Assembly (NCBI RefSeq): GCF_016597725.1
Contig: NZ_VCGY01000002.1
Coordinates: forward strand, 659,415-723,414
DNA: 64,000 bases
From: Marinobacter sp. 1-4A
Lineage (GTDB): Bacteria; Pseudomonadota; Gammaproteobacteria; Pseudomonadales; Oleiphilaceae
Reading direction: 5' to 3'
Both the position numbers and the translations under genes were made by a program. Numbering within the stretch: position 1 is the stretch's first letter; the number at the start of each line of letters is the position of its first letter. This document shows positions 17,537 to 27,682 of this stretch, piece by piece. Below the pieces are notes generated by a model. The model was not told where the DNA came from and searched no databases. It worked only from the letters and a program-made list of their open reading frames with translations.

Positions 17537-19114
17537 ATGAAGATTAGCATTCCAAAAGAGATATTTAGCGACGAACGGCGGGTGGCAGCAACGCCGCCTT
17601 CAGTACACAAACTGATCAATCTGGGCTACGAAGTTACCGTTGAAGCCGGAGCAGGCGAAGCGGCGCATTACCGCGATGAAGCCTATGAAGCCGTTGGCGC
17701 AACAATCGCTGTAGACACCCGTTCCTTATGGAACAACGCGGATTTCATTCTAAAAGTGCGTGCGCCCATGCGGAATCCGGCACTGGGTAAGCACGAAGCC
17801 GACCTCATGAAGGAAGGCGCCTTTCTTGTCAGTTACATCTGGCCAGCTCAAAACTCCGAGCTTCTTAATAAGCTTGCGGCCCGCAACATCACCACGTTTG
17901 CCATCGACAGTCTGCCCCGGATTAGCCGTGCGCAGAAAATGGATGCGCTGAGCGCCATGGCCAATATCGCCGGGTATCGTGCGGTGGTAGAAGCAGCCAA
18001 TCACTTCGGGCGCTTTTTCACCGGCCAAATGACCGCAGCGGGCAAGGTACCGCCAGCCAAGGTGATGGTGATCGGGGCCGGTGTAGCGGGGCTTGCGGCG
18101 GTAGGTGCAGCCAACAGTTTGGGGGCTATCGTCCGGGCCTTCGATACCCGACTGGAAGTGAAGGAACAGATTGAAAGCATGGGTGCCGAATTTCTGCAGC
18201 TGGATTTTGGCGAGGAGGAAGGCAGCGGCACCGGCGGTTACGCCAAGCAGATGAGCGATGAGTTCATTAAGGCGGAAATGGCGCTTTTTGCAGAGCAGGC
18301 CAAAGAGGTGGATATCATCATCACCACCGCTCTGATTCCCGGTAAGCCCGCACCGAAACTGATAACGGCGGACATGGTGAAATCCATGAAACCCGGCAGT
18401 GTGATTGTGGATCTGGCCTCAGAGCGCGGCGGCAACTGCGAACTCACAGAACCCGGGAAAATCGTTGAGCAACATGATGTGACGCTGATCGGCTATACAG
18501 ATCTGCCCAGCCGCATGGCCAAGGTGGCCAGTGATCTATACGCTACCAACCTGTTTCACCTACTTACCGAACTGACACCGGATAAAGACGGCAAGCCACA
18601 AGTGAACATGGAAGACGATGTGATTCGTGGCCTCACCGTAGTGCTGGACAAGGATGTAACCTGGCCTCCACCGCAACCCCAGACACCAACCAGCCCTAAG
18701 CCAGCGCCCGGTACAGAAGAGCCCTCGGCAGAGCAGAAAGCGGCTGCGCACAAAGAATCCCAGCGCCGTAGCCTGATTGGCAAAGGCGCCGTGCTGGTTG
18801 TCACCCTTGCGGCGCTGTATGGCGTGGGCGCCCATGCGCCGGAGAGCTTTCTGCGTCACTTTACTGTGTTTGTGCTGGCCTGCTTTATCGGCTGGCAGGT
18901 TGTGTGGAACGTAACCGCCTCCCTGCATACCCCCTTGATGAGTGTCACCAACGCCATCAGCGGCATTATCGTGATCGGAGCCATTCTGCATCTGGCTCAG
19001 GCGGATAACGTCGCGGTCGGGATTATGGCCTTTGTGGCGGTGCTGATTGCCAGCATCAACGTAGGGGGCGGCTTCCGGGTCACCCATCGCATGCTCAAAA
19101 TGTTCCGAAAATAA
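17537..19114 (+). CDS. pntA: NAD(P) transhydrogenase subunit alpha
   Basis: 525 residues, similar to E. coli PntA (510). The N-terminal NAD(H)-binding domain I starts [20 protein letters not shown] and contains [22 protein letters not shown] (dinucleotide fold, ~residues 175-195). An Ala/Pro-rich linker at ~375-405 and four C-terminal transmembrane helices (domain II part) follow. With PntB it forms the membrane proton-translocating transhydrogenase that reduces NADP+ with NADH. The ribosome site is weak. pntB starts 12 bases after its stop. Confidence 0.96.
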   Translation: MKISIPKEIFSDERRVAATPPSVHKLINLGYEVTVEAGAGEAAHYRDEAYEAVGATIAVDTRSLWNNADFILKVRAPMRNPALGKHEADLMKEGAFLVSYIWPAQNSELLNKLAARNITTFAIDSLPRISRAQKMDALSAMANIAGYRAVVEAANHFGRFFTGQMTAAGKVPPAKVMVIGAGVAGLAAVGAANSLGAIVRAFDTRLEVKEQIESMGAEFLQLDFGEEEGSGTGGYAKQMSDEFIKAEMALFAEQAKEVDIIITTALIPGKPAPKLITADMVKSMKPGSVIVDLASERGGNCELTEPGKIVEQHDVTLIGYTDLPSRMAKVASDLYATNLFHLLTELTPDKDGKPQVNMEDDVIRGLTVVLDKDVTWPPPQPQTPTSPKPAPGTEEPSAEQKAAAHKESQRRSLIGKGAVLVVTLAALYGVGAHAPESFLRHFTVFVLACFIGWQVVWNVTASLHTPLMSVTNAISGIIVIGAILHLAQADNVAVGIMAFVAVLIASINVGGGFRVTHRMLKMFRK

Positions 19115-19126
19115 GGGGTCACCGCC

Positions 19127-20521
19127 ATGAGTACAGGACTCGTCAGTGTGGCCTACGTGGTCGCCAGCGTATTGTTTATTCTCAGCCTTGGAGGCTTGAG
19201 CCATCAAGAATCCGCGCGCCGGGGCAACCTTTATGGTGTTGCCGGAATTCTGATTGCGCTCGTGGCTACCATGGTCAGCGTGAGTAACAGCGGCGTTGTC
19301 GCTATCGTGATTGCCGTGCTGGCGGGTGCCAGTATCGGTATTGTCATCGCCAACAAAGTCGAAATGACCCAAATGCCACAACTGGTAGCCCTGCTGCACA
19401 GTTTTGTAGGTCTGGCCGCTGTGTTAGTGGGTTTCACCGGTTATATAGATCCGCTGATCCATAGCACGGGTGCCGAACACACCATCAAGCTGGTGGAAGT
19501 GTTTGTGGGCATCTTTATCGGCGCCGTCACTTTCACCGGCTCCCTAGTGGCATGCGGCAAGTTGGACGGTCGTATCGATAGCAAGGCGCTTACCCTGCCC
19601 GGTCGACACCTGATGAATCTGGCCGCCCTAGGCGTATCGATTCTGTTAGGTGTCTGGTTCTTGAACACCGGTAGCATGGCGCTAGGCTTAGTCGCTCTGG
19701 TACTCATGACTGCTATTGCCGCCGTTCTCGGGGTGCACCTGATCATGGCCATTGGCGGTGCCGATATGCCGGTGGTTGTATCCATGCTCAACAGCTATTC
19801 CGGTTGGGCCGCGGCTTCCATCGGCTTTATGCTGGGCAACGACCTGCTGATCGTGACCGGTGCCTTGGTGGGCAGCAGTGGCGCTATTCTCAGTTACATC
19901 ATGTGCAAGGCCATGAACCGTTCGTTTATCAGCGTTATCCTCGGCGGATTTGGTCAGACCAGTGGCAGTTCTGCCGCTGCAGGGCCGGAACAAACAGCGT
20001 TGGAAACCAATGCAGACGAGGTATGCGAAGAGCTGCGCAACGCCGATTCAGTCATTATTGTGCCCGGCTACGGCATGGCGGTAGCTCAGGCCCAGAGCGG
20101 TGTGAGCGATATGACCAAGCTGCTGCGGGAGCGCGGCGTGAATGTGCGCTTTGGCATTCACCCGGTTGCCGGTCGCCTGCCCGGACACATGAACGTGTTA
20201 CTGGCAGAAGCTCATGTGCCATACGACATAGTGCTGGAAATGGACGAGATCAACGAGGATTTCCCGTCAACTGACGTGGTGCTGGTGATCGGCGCCAACG
20301 ACACGGTAAACCCGGCAGCGGCGGAAGATCCGGGCAGCCCCATCGCGGGCATGCCGGTGCTTGAGGTGTGGAAAGCTCGGCAAGTGGTCATTCTTAAACG
20401 GGGTATGGCAACAGGCTATTCCGGGGTGGAAAATCCGCTGTTCTTTAAGGACAACTCACGCATGCTGTTCGGCGATGCCAAAGACAGTATCGACAAGTTA
20501 GTGAGCGGGTTGCGGGAATAA
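19127..20521 (+). CDS. pntB: NAD(P) transhydrogenase subunit beta
   Basis: 464 residues, as in E. coli PntB (462). Eight or nine transmembrane helices occupy the first ~270 residues, followed by the NADP(H)-binding domain III with [14 protein letters not shown] and [27 protein letters not shown] precedes the ATG. It forms the proton channel and NADP(H) site of the transhydrogenase with PntA. A strong hairpin terminator follows at 20550-20589. Confidence 0.96.
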   Translation: MSTGLVSVAYVVASVLFILSLGGLSHQESARRGNLYGVAGILIALVATMVSVSNSGVVAIVIAVLAGASIGIVIANKVEMTQMPQLVALLHSFVGLAAVLVGFTGYIDPLIHSTGAEHTIKLVEVFVGIFIGAVTFTGSLVACGKLDGRIDSKALTLPGRHLMNLAALGVSILLGVWFLNTGSMALGLVALVLMTAIAAVLGVHLIMAIGGADMPVVVSMLNSYSGWAAASIGFMLGNDLLIVTGALVGSSGAILSYIMCKAMNRSFISVILGGFGQTSGSSAAAGPEQTALETNADEVCEELRNADSVIIVPGYGMAVAQAQSGVSDMTKLLRERGVNVRFGIHPVAGRLPGHMNVLLAEAHVPYDIVLEMDEINEDFPSTDVVLVIGANDTVNPAAAEDPGSPIAGMPVLEVWKARQVVILKRGMATGYSGVENPLFFKDNSRMLFGDAKDSIDKLVSGLRE

Positions 20522-20549
20522 GCCATAGAGTCTACGTGAGAATTCCATA

Positions 20550-20589
20550 AAAACACTCCCATCGCTTGCTCAAGCGATGGGAGTGTTTT
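20550..20589. terminator. Bidirectional intrinsic terminator of pntAB
   Basis: A perfect 19-bp inverted repeat with A-run and T-run ends (AAAACACTCCCATCG... and complement) around a two-base centre, so it ends transcripts on both strands: pntAB and the convergent OYE gene. Confidence 0.9.
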
Positions 20590-20618
20590 GCGATCACGAG
20601 GGCATAGCTTGCCTAAGC

Positions 20619-21731
20619 TCAGTACAGCTTGGTAAGTGACTTACGGGCAAAGTCATCTACCTCGCCAAGCCGTCCTTCCTTCACTTTGATGAGCCATTCC
20701 GGGTCTTGCAGCAACGCCCGACCCACAGCAATCAGTTCGAACTCGTGGTTGTTCATGCGCTCTACCAGCTCGTCGATACCAGACTGCTCAACCGACTCTT
20801 GTTTGCTGGCCATGGTGCCGCTAATAAAGTCTTCCGTTAGGCCAACACTGCCAACCGACATGGTGGGCTTGCCGGATAACTTCTGCGTCCAACCTGCCAA
20901 GTTGAGGCTGGAGCCTTCAAACTCAGGTTCCCAGAACCGACGAGTCGAAGCGTGGAAAATATCCACACCGGCGTCAACGAGGGGTTTGAGGAATTGCTCT
21001 AGCTCTTCAGGACTGTTCACCAGTTTTGCGTCGTAATCTTGCTGTTTCCACTGTGAGAAGCGCAGCATAATGGGGAAATCAGGCCCCACGCGATGGCGCA
21101 CTGCCTCCACGATCTCGACAACGAAGCGCAGGCGGTTTTCCATGCTGCCGCCGTATTCATCTTCACGCTGGTTGGTGCCTTCCCAAAGAAACTGGTCCAG
21201 TAAGTAACCATGGGCACCGTGAATCTCAACGCCATCAAAACCCAGCGCTTTAGCATCCTGAGCCGCATCCGCAAACGCGGTGATCACATCGTCGATATCG
21301 CCTTTGCTCATAGCCTTGCCATTGGGCTTACCCGGCGCAAATAGGCCAGATGGGCTATAACCGGGAGCCGAAGGATCAGGCTCTGTGCCTTCCTTGCGCA
21401 CCGCACCCACGTGCCAAAGCTGCGGGAAGATGGCACCGCCAGCCGCGTGTACTGCATCGACAACATTCTTCCAACCCGCCAGCGCTTCATCACCATAAAA
21501 CGCGGGTACATTCGGGTAACCGTTGGCACCGACGTGGTTTACCGTTGTACCTTCCGTGATGATCAAGCCCACACCGGCTTCGGCACGGCGCCGGTAGTAG
21601 GCCACGACATTTTCTCCGGGCACGCCTTTGGGCGAAAAGTTCCGGGTCATAGGTGCCATGGCTACGCGGTTACGGAGGGTAAGGTTGTGAAGCTCAAAAG
21701 GTTCAAACATGGGGCCGAGATTCATGGTCAT
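20619..21731 (-). CDS. Old Yellow Enzyme-family NADH:flavin oxidoreductase
   Basis: 370 residues forming an FMN TIM barrel: FEPFELHNLTLRNRVAMAPM at the start, GLIITEGTTVNHVG, IEIHGAHGYLLDQFLW-type substrate/FMN residues (seen as VEIHGAHGYLLDQFL) and IAVGRALLQDPEWLIKV at the end. Members reduce activated double bonds, such as N-ethylmaleimide, enones and nitro compounds, with NAD(P)H. GGGAG lies eight bases before the ATG. The divergent HxlR regulator shares its 141-base promoter region and is the likely controller. Confidence 0.9.
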   Translation of the reverse strand: MTMNLGPMFEPFELHNLTLRNRVAMAPMTRNFSPKGVPGENVVAYYRRRAEAGVGLIITEGTTVNHVGANGYPNVPAFYGDEALAGWKNVVDAVHAAGGAIFPQLWHVGAVRKEGTEPDPSAPGYSPSGLFAPGKPNGKAMSKGDIDDVITAFADAAQDAKALGFDGVEIHGAHGYLLDQFLWEGTNQREDEYGGSMENRLRFVVEIVEAVRHRVGPDFPIMLRFSQWKQQDYDAKLVNSPEELEQFLKPLVDAGVDIFHASTRRFWEPEFEGSSLNLAGWTQKLSGKPTMSVGSVGLTEDFISGTMASKQESVEQSGIDELVERMNNHEFELIAVGRALLQDPEWLIKVKEGRLGEVDDFARKSLTKLY

Positions 21732-21774
21732 TCGATACTACTCCCTGACAACATTGGGCGTTAAAGGCAATAAC

Positions 21775-21803
21775 TTGACAACAGAAGTTAGCTACCTTGC
21801 TAA
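21775..21803. promoter_or_regulatory. Shared OYE/HxlR promoter region with inverted repeat
   Basis: Between the divergent OYE and hxlR genes there is a TTGACA box (21775-21780) and an inverted repeat TTAGC-N6-GCTAA (21788-21803). The repeat overlaps the place where a -10 element for the hxlR direction would lie, which suits an operator for the HxlR protein. Only the repeat itself is seen; binding is inferred. Confidence 0.5.
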
Positions 21804-21872
21804 TTTGGTCTCTTAACGCAACTTTATTTAATCTGGTTTTAAGATGCAACCCTATTCTGTACACTTCAGCGC

Positions 21873-22343
21873 ATGGCTAGAAAACGTTTTGATGATTCCA
21901 ACTGCTCCGTCGCCCGCGCCCTGAATCAGGTGGGAGACTGGTGGTCCTTGCTTATTGTGCTGCACGCCATGTACGGCACCCGGCGCTTTGTGGATTTTCA
22001 ACAGGAACTGGGCATCGCAAAAAATATCCTGTGCGATCGCTTGGCCCGGTTGGTGGAAAACGGCGTCCTGAAGAAAGTAGATGTGGGTGAGCACGGCTCT
22101 CGCTTTGAGTATCGCCTCACCGAGAAGGGTCGTGATCTATTCCCGGTAGTCATTGCGCTGCGCCAATGGGGAGATAAGTGGAACCCTGCGCCCGATGAAG
22201 CCCCCTTGGATCTTCGAGACAGGGCCACCGGGCAACCAATTCAAACGGTTGAAGTTCAGAATGCCGAAGGCAAGCCAATCACCGTGCGAGATGTGTTTGT
22301 ATCTGGTGAGCCAACACTTGGCAGCAAAAAAGACCCCGCCTGA
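21873..22343 (+). CDS. HxlR-family transcriptional regulator
   Basis: 156 residues. The winged-helix core reads CSVARALNQVGDWWSLLIVL, then GTRRFVDFQQELGIAKNIL and FEYRLTEKGRDLFPVVIALR, the HxlR/DUF24 pattern. A ~45-residue C-terminal tail follows the domain. A cysteine sits near residue 11, the place of the redox- or electrophile-sensing cysteine in several HxlR proteins (YodB, HypR, QorR). Divergent to the Old Yellow Enzyme gene, which it probably represses. Confidence 0.88.
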   Translation: MARKRFDDSNCSVARALNQVGDWWSLLIVLHAMYGTRRFVDFQQELGIAKNILCDRLARLVENGVLKKVDVGEHGSRFEYRLTEKGRDLFPVVIALRQWGDKWNPAPDEAPLDLRDRATGQPIQTVEVQNAEGKPITVRDVFVSGEPTLGSKKDPA

Positions 22344-22500
22344 CAATCCGCAAAACTACGCTCCCGACCTATTTCTTGAGTTGCATCAATCTGATGCCGG
22401 AACACGAATCACCTAATCGCAATTATTGCGCTATATCAAGTTTCCTGTCTCCGTGGCCTTTAACCTGAGCACAACAACGATTCAGGTTAAGGAGATGTTT

Positions 22501-23226
22501 ATGTCCCGTACGTTCAAACTTAGTGTTATGGCAGCCGCCGTTATGGCCGTTGCGCCCGCAGCCCAAGCTTTTGAGGGTGGTGATTTCATTCTACGTGCCG
22601 GGGCTGTTCATGTGGCACCCGATGACTCAAGCGATGTGATTAAAGTTGGCGGCGCGCCGATTTTTGGAGCTGACGCACGTGTTTCTGTTGATACCAACAC
22701 CCAACTCGGTATTCGTGCCACCTACATGTTTACCAGCAATCTGGGCGTAGGCGTGTTGGGCGCGACTCCGTTCAAACACAACATCAATGGTGCCGGAGAC
22801 CTTTACGGCGCGGGCAAACTGGGTGAAACCAAGCACTTGCCACCAACACTGACATTGCAATACTTCCCAATGCACAGCTCTTCTGCGCTTCAGCCGTTTG
22901 TGGGCGTGGGCGTGAATTACACGACGTTTTTTGAAACCAAGACCACCAGCACACTAGACGGTGCGGTAGCTGCAACGGTACCGCTGGCAGGCGCTACCAC
23001 TGAACTGGAGCTTGATGACAGCGTTGGCGTAGCGTTTGAAGCTGGTGTCGACTATATGCTCAGTGAGAACTTTGGTTTGAACGCGGCGATCTGGTGGGCA
23101 GACATCAACACTGACGCTACCGTAAAAGTTTACGATGGCGCAGGTAACTTCGTTACTAACGCAGACACATTTGAAGTTGAGATCGACCCCATGGTTTACA
23201 TGGTAGGTTTCACCTACAAGTTCTGA
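22501..23226 (+). CDS. ompW: OmpW-family outer-membrane protein
   Basis: 241 residues from the ATG at 22501, preceded by AAGGAG; the longer frame to 22426 is not needed. Signal peptide ends APAAQA. The eight-stranded barrel pattern is clear: FILRAGAVHVAPDDSS, LGIRATYMFTSNLGVGVLGA, FNLNAAIWWAD-like strands, and the terminal VYMVGFTYKF with the C-terminal phenylalanine needed for BAM assembly. OmpW forms a small channel with a hydrophobic lumen, thought to pass small hydrophobic molecules. A terminator hairpin follows directly. Confidence 0.92.
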   Translation: MSRTFKLSVMAAAVMAVAPAAQAFEGGDFILRAGAVHVAPDDSSDVIKVGGAPIFGADARVSVDTNTQLGIRATYMFTSNLGVGVLGATPFKHNINGAGDLYGAGKLGETKHLPPTLTLQYFPMHSSSALQPFVGVGVNYTTFFETKTTSTLDGAVAATVPLAGATTELELDDSVGVAFEAGVDYMLSENFGLNAAIWWADINTDATVKVYDGAGNFVTNADTFEVEIDPMVYMVGFTYKF

Positions 23227-23237
23227 TCCCTGAAAAC

Positions 23238-23267
23238 AACAATGCGGAGCCGAAGCTCCGCATTGTT
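23238..23267. terminator. Intrinsic terminator of ompW
   Basis: A 13-bp perfect inverted repeat (AACAATGCGGAGC and complement) with a four-base loop, followed by TTT. It lies 11 bases after the ompW stop and 50 bases before the convergent rhlE stop. Confidence 0.88.
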
Positions 23268-23317
23268 TGGTCAGTTACCCGAGGCCTATCTGGCTTCAGG
23301 CACTCTTAGTCTATTCT

Positions 23318-24625
23318 TCACGCACTCTGGCTTGAACGTCCGCGCTGGCCACCGCCGTTTTGGCTGCGTCCACCGCTACGCCCGCCCGGCTTATCACCAA
23401 AGCTGCGGGGCTTGCCGCCCGGCCGACCGTTACCACCACTGCGATTACGAGCCTTGCTCGGATCCGCCTTGGCTTTCGGCTTCATGGCCACATGGTTTTT
23501 TGGCTCAAAACCTTCCATTTCCTTGCGCGGCAACTGCTTCTTGATCAGCTTTTCAATGCCAACCAGCATCTTGAGCTCATCAGCGCTTACCAGCGACAAC
23601 GCATGCCCGCTCTCACCTGCTCGACCGGTCCGGCCGATACGGTGCACGTAGTCTTCCGGCACGTTAGGCAGTTCAAAGTTCACCACCTGCGGCAACTGCT
23701 TAATGTCCAAACCACGGGCCGCAATATCCGTGGCAACCAACACGCGCACCTGCCCTTGTTTGAAATCGGCCAAAGCGCGGGTGCGAGCCCCCTGTGACTT
23801 ATTGCCGTGTATGGCTGCTGCTGTGATGCCGTCTTTTTCCAGCTTTTGGGTCAGGCGGTTGGCGCCGTGTTTGGTGCGGGTAAACACCAGCACTTGTTCC
23901 CAGCTGTTCTCACGAACCAACTTGCTCAACAGAGCGGTCTTCTGGCTCTGATCAACCGCGTACACAGACTGCTTAACTGTTTCAGCGGTGGTGTTTCTGA
24001 CCGCTACGTCGATCTGAACCGGATTATTCAGCAGACCTTGGGCCAATGCGCGAATTTCACCGGAGAAAGTCGCCGAGAACAGCAGGTTCTGGCGCTTGGC
24101 GGGCAACAGAGCGAGAATTTTCTTGATATCGCGAATAAAGCCCATGTCCAACATGCGGTCGGCTTCATCCAGAACCAGAATTTCCACTTCGTTAAACTTC
24201 ACAGCATTCTGCTGATACAAGTCCATCAAGCGGCCTGGGGTGGCAACCAGAACATCTAAGCCTTTGCGCAGTTTCATCATCTGCGGATTGATTTTTACGC
24301 CACCAAAAACCACAGCGGCCTTGGTGGGAACATATTTGCTGTACAGGTTAACGCTATCGTGAACCTGTGCGGCCAACTCTCGTGTAGGTGCCAAAATGAG
24401 TACACGAGGGCCTTTGCCCGTGCGGGGTTTTTCAGCCAAGCGCTGCAGTAACGGCAGGGTAAAACCGGCGGTCTTGCCGGTACCCGTCTGAGCTGCCGCC
24501 ATCACGTCCTTGCCAGAAAGTACGGCAGGAATGGCCTGAAGCTGAATGGGAGAAGGGGTATCGTAACCTTGATCGGCGGTGGCACGGACAAGCTGCTCGG
24601 ACAAACCGAGTGAAGAAAAACTCAT
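23318..24625 (-). CDS. rhlE: DEAD-box RNA helicase RhlE
   Basis: 435 residues. All helicase motifs are visible: Q-motif [27 protein letters not shown] (I), PTRELAAQV (Ia), [23 protein letters not shown] (II), FSATF (III), [15 protein letters not shown] (V) and [15 protein letters not shown] (VI). A basic Gly/Arg/Ser-rich tail from ~residue 375 is typical of RhlE. It unwinds RNA in ribosome maturation and RNA turnover. A leader of about 210 bases may precede it (see 24626-24959). Confidence 0.94.
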   Translation of the reverse strand: MSFSSLGLSEQLVRATADQGYDTPSPIQLQAIPAVLSGKDVMAAAQTGTGKTAGFTLPLLQRLAEKPRTGKGPRVLILAPTRELAAQVHDSVNLYSKYVPTKAAVVFGGVKINPQMMKLRKGLDVLVATPGRLMDLYQQNAVKFNEVEILVLDEADRMLDMGFIRDIKKILALLPAKRQNLLFSATFSGEIRALAQGLLNNPVQIDVAVRNTTAETVKQSVYAVDQSQKTALLSKLVRENSWEQVLVFTRTKHGANRLTQKLEKDGITAAAIHGNKSQGARTRALADFKQGQVRVLVATDIAARGLDIKQLPQVVNFELPNVPEDYVHRIGRTGRAGESGHALSLVSADELKMLVGIEKLIKKQLPRKEMEGFEPKNHVAMKPKAKADPSKARNRSGGNGRPGGKPRSFGDKPGGRSGGRSQNGGGQRGRSSQSA

Positions 24626-24959
24626 AGTTGATTAACTCTTGATTGTTCTGCCTCCACGAACACCGTTTTAGGCGAATGCGGGCAGATGCCATGAAGATTC
24701 ATGGAATATTAGACGACTACAGTCACTCGCCGGTAATCGGGGTGACGTCCTCTGACAGGTCGTATGGATGGTTCGCAACGCGGCTATAAAGCCGGAAACT
24801 GCAGAATCCTTAGAGGCAGGATGCGTGCACAGTAACAGAGCTTCATAGAATTGGCCATAAGGAATTACAACCGATAATCCTGTAGTTTACATTTATTGAT
24901 CGCCGCAAACCCACTTAACTTAAAAGGAGCGCCACCCTGCCTTGGGGACGCACACAGTT
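24626..24959. promoter_or_regulatory. 334-base intergenic region with candidate rhlE promoter and long leader
   Basis: No gene was recognised here. On the minus strand TTGTAA (24870-24865), a 17-base spacer and TATGAA (24847-24842) form a plausible sigma-70 promoter. It would give rhlE an untranslated leader of about 210 bases with small hairpins such as CGGCT-ATAA-AGCCG. Long leaders are common on helicase genes controlled by cold or by RNA structure. On the plus strand AAGGAG occurs at 24923-24928, too far from the channel gene ATG to be its obvious ribosome site. Confidence 0.4.
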
Positions 24960-26027
24960 ATGTTTATACGAAGTCTATCCTGCATTTTTCTACTTGCACT
25001 GGGCATCGCCAGCCACACTCAGGCTCAAGAGCAACCTTTAAAGATAGGCATTACCGAAGTGCCTCCGTTCGTTATGCAAGCAAACGATGGGCGCTGGGAA
25101 GGCATCAGTATCGATCTTTGGGAAGATGTTGCGGCAGGCATGGAGCGGGAGTTTAAATGGGTTCCCATGAGCTTTAACGAGCTGCTTGCCGCCGTGGAAA
25201 ACGGTGATATTGATGTGGCCGTGGGCGCTCTGACCATGACGGCCGATCGGGAAGCCCGTTTCGATTTCAGTCACCCCTTCTATCAGACCGGCCTGTCGAT
25301 TGCGGTCCCGCCGGTTCCGGAAACAAGCTTGCTGAGCAGTCTGAAAGCGCTAATAAGCTGGAAGTTTCTCAGCGTTGTCCTCGGGTTGGGCGCACTTCTA
25401 TTAGGCGTTGGCTTTGTGCTTTGGCTGGTGGAACGGCACCGCAACCCGGAGCAATTCGGAGGGTCTGCCGCAGAAGGCATTGGTTCCAGCTTCTGGTGGG
25501 CAGCGGTTACCATGACAACGGTAGGTTATGGCGACAAGGCGCCAGTTTCTCTCGCAGGCCGGCTGATTGGCCTGATCTGGATGTTTGCAGGTTTGATTAT
25601 GGTGGCCAGCTTTACCGCCGCCATCACATCCTCTTTGACCGTGAGCAACTTGCGCTCAGGCATTCAAGGCACGGATGACCTGCCCGGCAAGGTAGTAGCT
25701 ACCATTGGTAATACCGCCAGCCAGCGCTATCTAGAAGAGCAACGGATTCGCTACCAAACCTACCCGGATCTCACTTCCGCCATGGTGTCTGTAGCCGAAG
25801 GCGAAACCGATGCCATTGTGTACGACCGGGCCTTGATGCAATACCGAAACCTGCAACTTGGCCAACAGAAACTGACGGTTCTTCCCGGTGTATTTGCGGA
25901 GCAACTCTACGCCTTGGCGCTTCCGGACGGCAGCTCTCTGAGGGCGCCGATATCCCAGCAGATCCTTCGGGTAACAGAAGAGGATAGCTGGGCAGACACC
26001 CGGGCAAGCTATCTAGGTACCGATTGA
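24960..26027 (+). CDS. Prokaryotic glutamate-receptor-like ligand-gated ion channel
   Basis: 355 residues from the ATG at 24960 with a signal peptide ending SHTQAQE. A bacterial periplasmic ligand-binding domain is split. Lobe 1 (IGITEVPPFVM ... DVAVGALTMTADREARFDFS) is followed by a transmembrane helix, a pore loop with the potassium-channel filter TMTTVGYGDKAP, and a second helix. Lobe 2 (VVATIGNTASQRYLEEQ ... DAIVYDRALMQY) completes it. This is the GluR0 layout, in which amino-acid binding gates a K+-selective pore; a tetramer is expected. Ligand unknown. It is monocistronic, with a 20-base gap to the convergent monooxygenase gene. Confidence 0.88.
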   Translation: MFIRSLSCIFLLALGIASHTQAQEQPLKIGITEVPPFVMQANDGRWEGISIDLWEDVAAGMEREFKWVPMSFNELLAAVENGDIDVAVGALTMTADREARFDFSHPFYQTGLSIAVPPVPETSLLSSLKALISWKFLSVVLGLGALLLGVGFVLWLVERHRNPEQFGGSAAEGIGSSFWWAAVTMTTVGYGDKAPVSLAGRLIGLIWMFAGLIMVASFTAAITSSLTVSNLRSGIQGTDDLPGKVVATIGNTASQRYLEEQRIRYQTYPDLTSAMVSVAEGETDAIVYDRALMQYRNLQLGQQKLTVLPGVFAEQLYALALPDGSSLRAPISQQILRVTEEDSWADTRASYLGTD

Positions 26028-26047
26028 ACTCTCTATGCCCTCTACAC

Positions 26048-27574
26048 TCAGGATCCAAACAGAGCTGAGCGCAAAGGCCGGAGAAAACCACGGGGCTCGC
26101 TTCCGCGGGCCTTGGATTTCCTGCCATCAAACTCAATGTAGCCATCTTCAATCGGATCAAACCGCAGAATTTTCACGTCCGCCAGATAATTCTGCGCGGC
26201 TTTCCACGGGGCGTGGGTACCCTGACGGGGAAGGCGATCCGCTGCACGCTTAACGTAGCCTGCGTCCAAGGCACCCATCACCGTATCCTCACCCAAGCTG
26301 TTTTCATAATCTTTGGCGACCGCCACACGCACCTTGTGCTGGTCCATGTAATTTATCAGTCGGCATAGGTATTCACTGGCAATATCTGCTTTTAGGGTCC
26401 AGGAGATATTGGTGTAACCGAAAATCATACCCGCGTTGGGAACGCCCTCCACCATCACATTCTTGTAGACAACCTTGTGTTTTAGAACCACTTCCTGGCC
26501 GTCCACTTTCGGTTTGATGCCCCCAAGCATTTGAATATCCAAGCCCGTTGCAGGAACGATGATATCCGCGTCCAGATGCTCACCAGACTTGAGGCGGATA
26601 CCGGTTTCAGTAAAGCGCTCAATGTGGTCCGTCGCCATGGAAGCCTTGCCCGCTTTCAATGCACCAAACAGGTCACCATCTTTCACCACGCACAAGCGTT
26701 GATCCCAAGGGTTGTAGTCCGGAGTGAAGTGGCGCATGTCGGTTTGATCACCCACTTGGCGCTTGATAACGCCCAAAAACAGCCGACGCATGAATTTCGG
26801 GTTCTTACGGGAGCGTTGATAAAGCAGCCGGGCAACGGTGATATTACGAGCCCGAGTGAGCCGGTACGCGGCTTTTTCAGGTAACACCTTCTGAATACCA
26901 AGCGTTACCTTATCTATTGATGGCAGGGGCATCAGATAGGTGGGCGAGCGCTGCAGCATGGTTACATGCTCGGCTTTTTCGGCCAGCGTGGGCACCAGCG
27001 TAATCGCCGTCGCGCCGCTACCAATAACGACAACCTTTTTACCCGTGTAATTCAGGTTTTCGGGCCAGTGCTGCGGGTGGACAACCTGTCCTTTAAAATC
27101 CGCTTCGCCGGGAAAATCGGGCTTGTAGCCCTGATCGTAATTGTAGTAGCCGGTGCAACCAATCATAAAACTGGCGGTATAGCTTTCGGTTTTGCCTGTT
27201 GTTTCATTCAGCGCCGTAAGCTTCCAGCGCTTGTCCACACTCGACCAGTCTGCGGTTTTTACCGCAAGGCCATAACGGATGTGCTGTCCAATGCCATGCT
27301 CTTGCGCGGTTTCACTAACGTAGTTTTTGATGGATGCACCATCCGCCAGCACCTTACCGCCAGTCCACGGGCGGAAATTGTAGCCAAAGGTAAACATGTC
27401 GGAATCGGATCGAATACCGGGGTAACGGAACAAATCCCAAGTGCCGCCGAGTGACTGGCGCCGCTCCAGGATAGCAAACGTCTTGCCCGAACACTCCCGC
27501 TTCAAATGACAAGCCATACCTATACCAGACACCCCGGCACCGATAATCAATACGTCAAAGTGCTGTTCGCTCAT
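26048..27574 (-). CDS. Flavin-containing (Baeyer-Villiger-type) monooxygenase
   Basis: 508 residues. FAD motif IIGAGVSGIGMACHLKR at ~10-26, then RRQSLGGTWDLFRYPGIRSD and MFTFGYNFRPW, which is the classic BVMO-like substring. The NADPH motif VVVIGSGATAITLVPTLAEK (~180-198) follows. The BVMO fingerprint FxGxxxHxxxW is seen as FKGQVVHPQHW. Such enzymes use NADPH and oxygen to insert oxygen into ketones or oxidise heteroatoms and fatty compounds. Cytosolic. Substrate unknown; Marinobacter-type hydrocarbon degraders carry several paralogues. Confidence 0.9.
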   Translation of the reverse strand: MSEQHFDVLIIGAGVSGIGMACHLKRECSGKTFAILERRQSLGGTWDLFRYPGIRSDSDMFTFGYNFRPWTGGKVLADGASIKNYVSETAQEHGIGQHIRYGLAVKTADWSSVDKRWKLTALNETTGKTESYTASFMIGCTGYYNYDQGYKPDFPGEADFKGQVVHPQHWPENLNYTGKKVVVIGSGATAITLVPTLAEKAEHVTMLQRSPTYLMPLPSIDKVTLGIQKVLPEKAAYRLTRARNITVARLLYQRSRKNPKFMRRLFLGVIKRQVGDQTDMRHFTPDYNPWDQRLCVVKDGDLFGALKAGKASMATDHIERFTETGIRLKSGEHLDADIIVPATGLDIQMLGGIKPKVDGQEVVLKHKVVYKNVMVEGVPNAGMIFGYTNISWTLKADIASEYLCRLINYMDQHKVRVAVAKDYENSLGEDTVMGALDAGYVKRAADRLPRQGTHAPWKAAQNYLADVKILRFDPIEDGYIEFDGRKSKARGSEPRGFLRPLRSALFGS

Positions 27575-27682
27575 AGCCGGCCTCTCGATTTCGCTGTCGT
27601 TATTCAGTTAACACATTGAGAATCACGATAGCGCAACCGGGTACCGATAGTGGTTGGCAGGTGGGGTCTAAAACCCCTGATA

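Noticed and set aside
18560..19399. 279-codon minus-strand frame rich in His, Gly and Asp
   Set aside because: Shadow of pntA/pntB.
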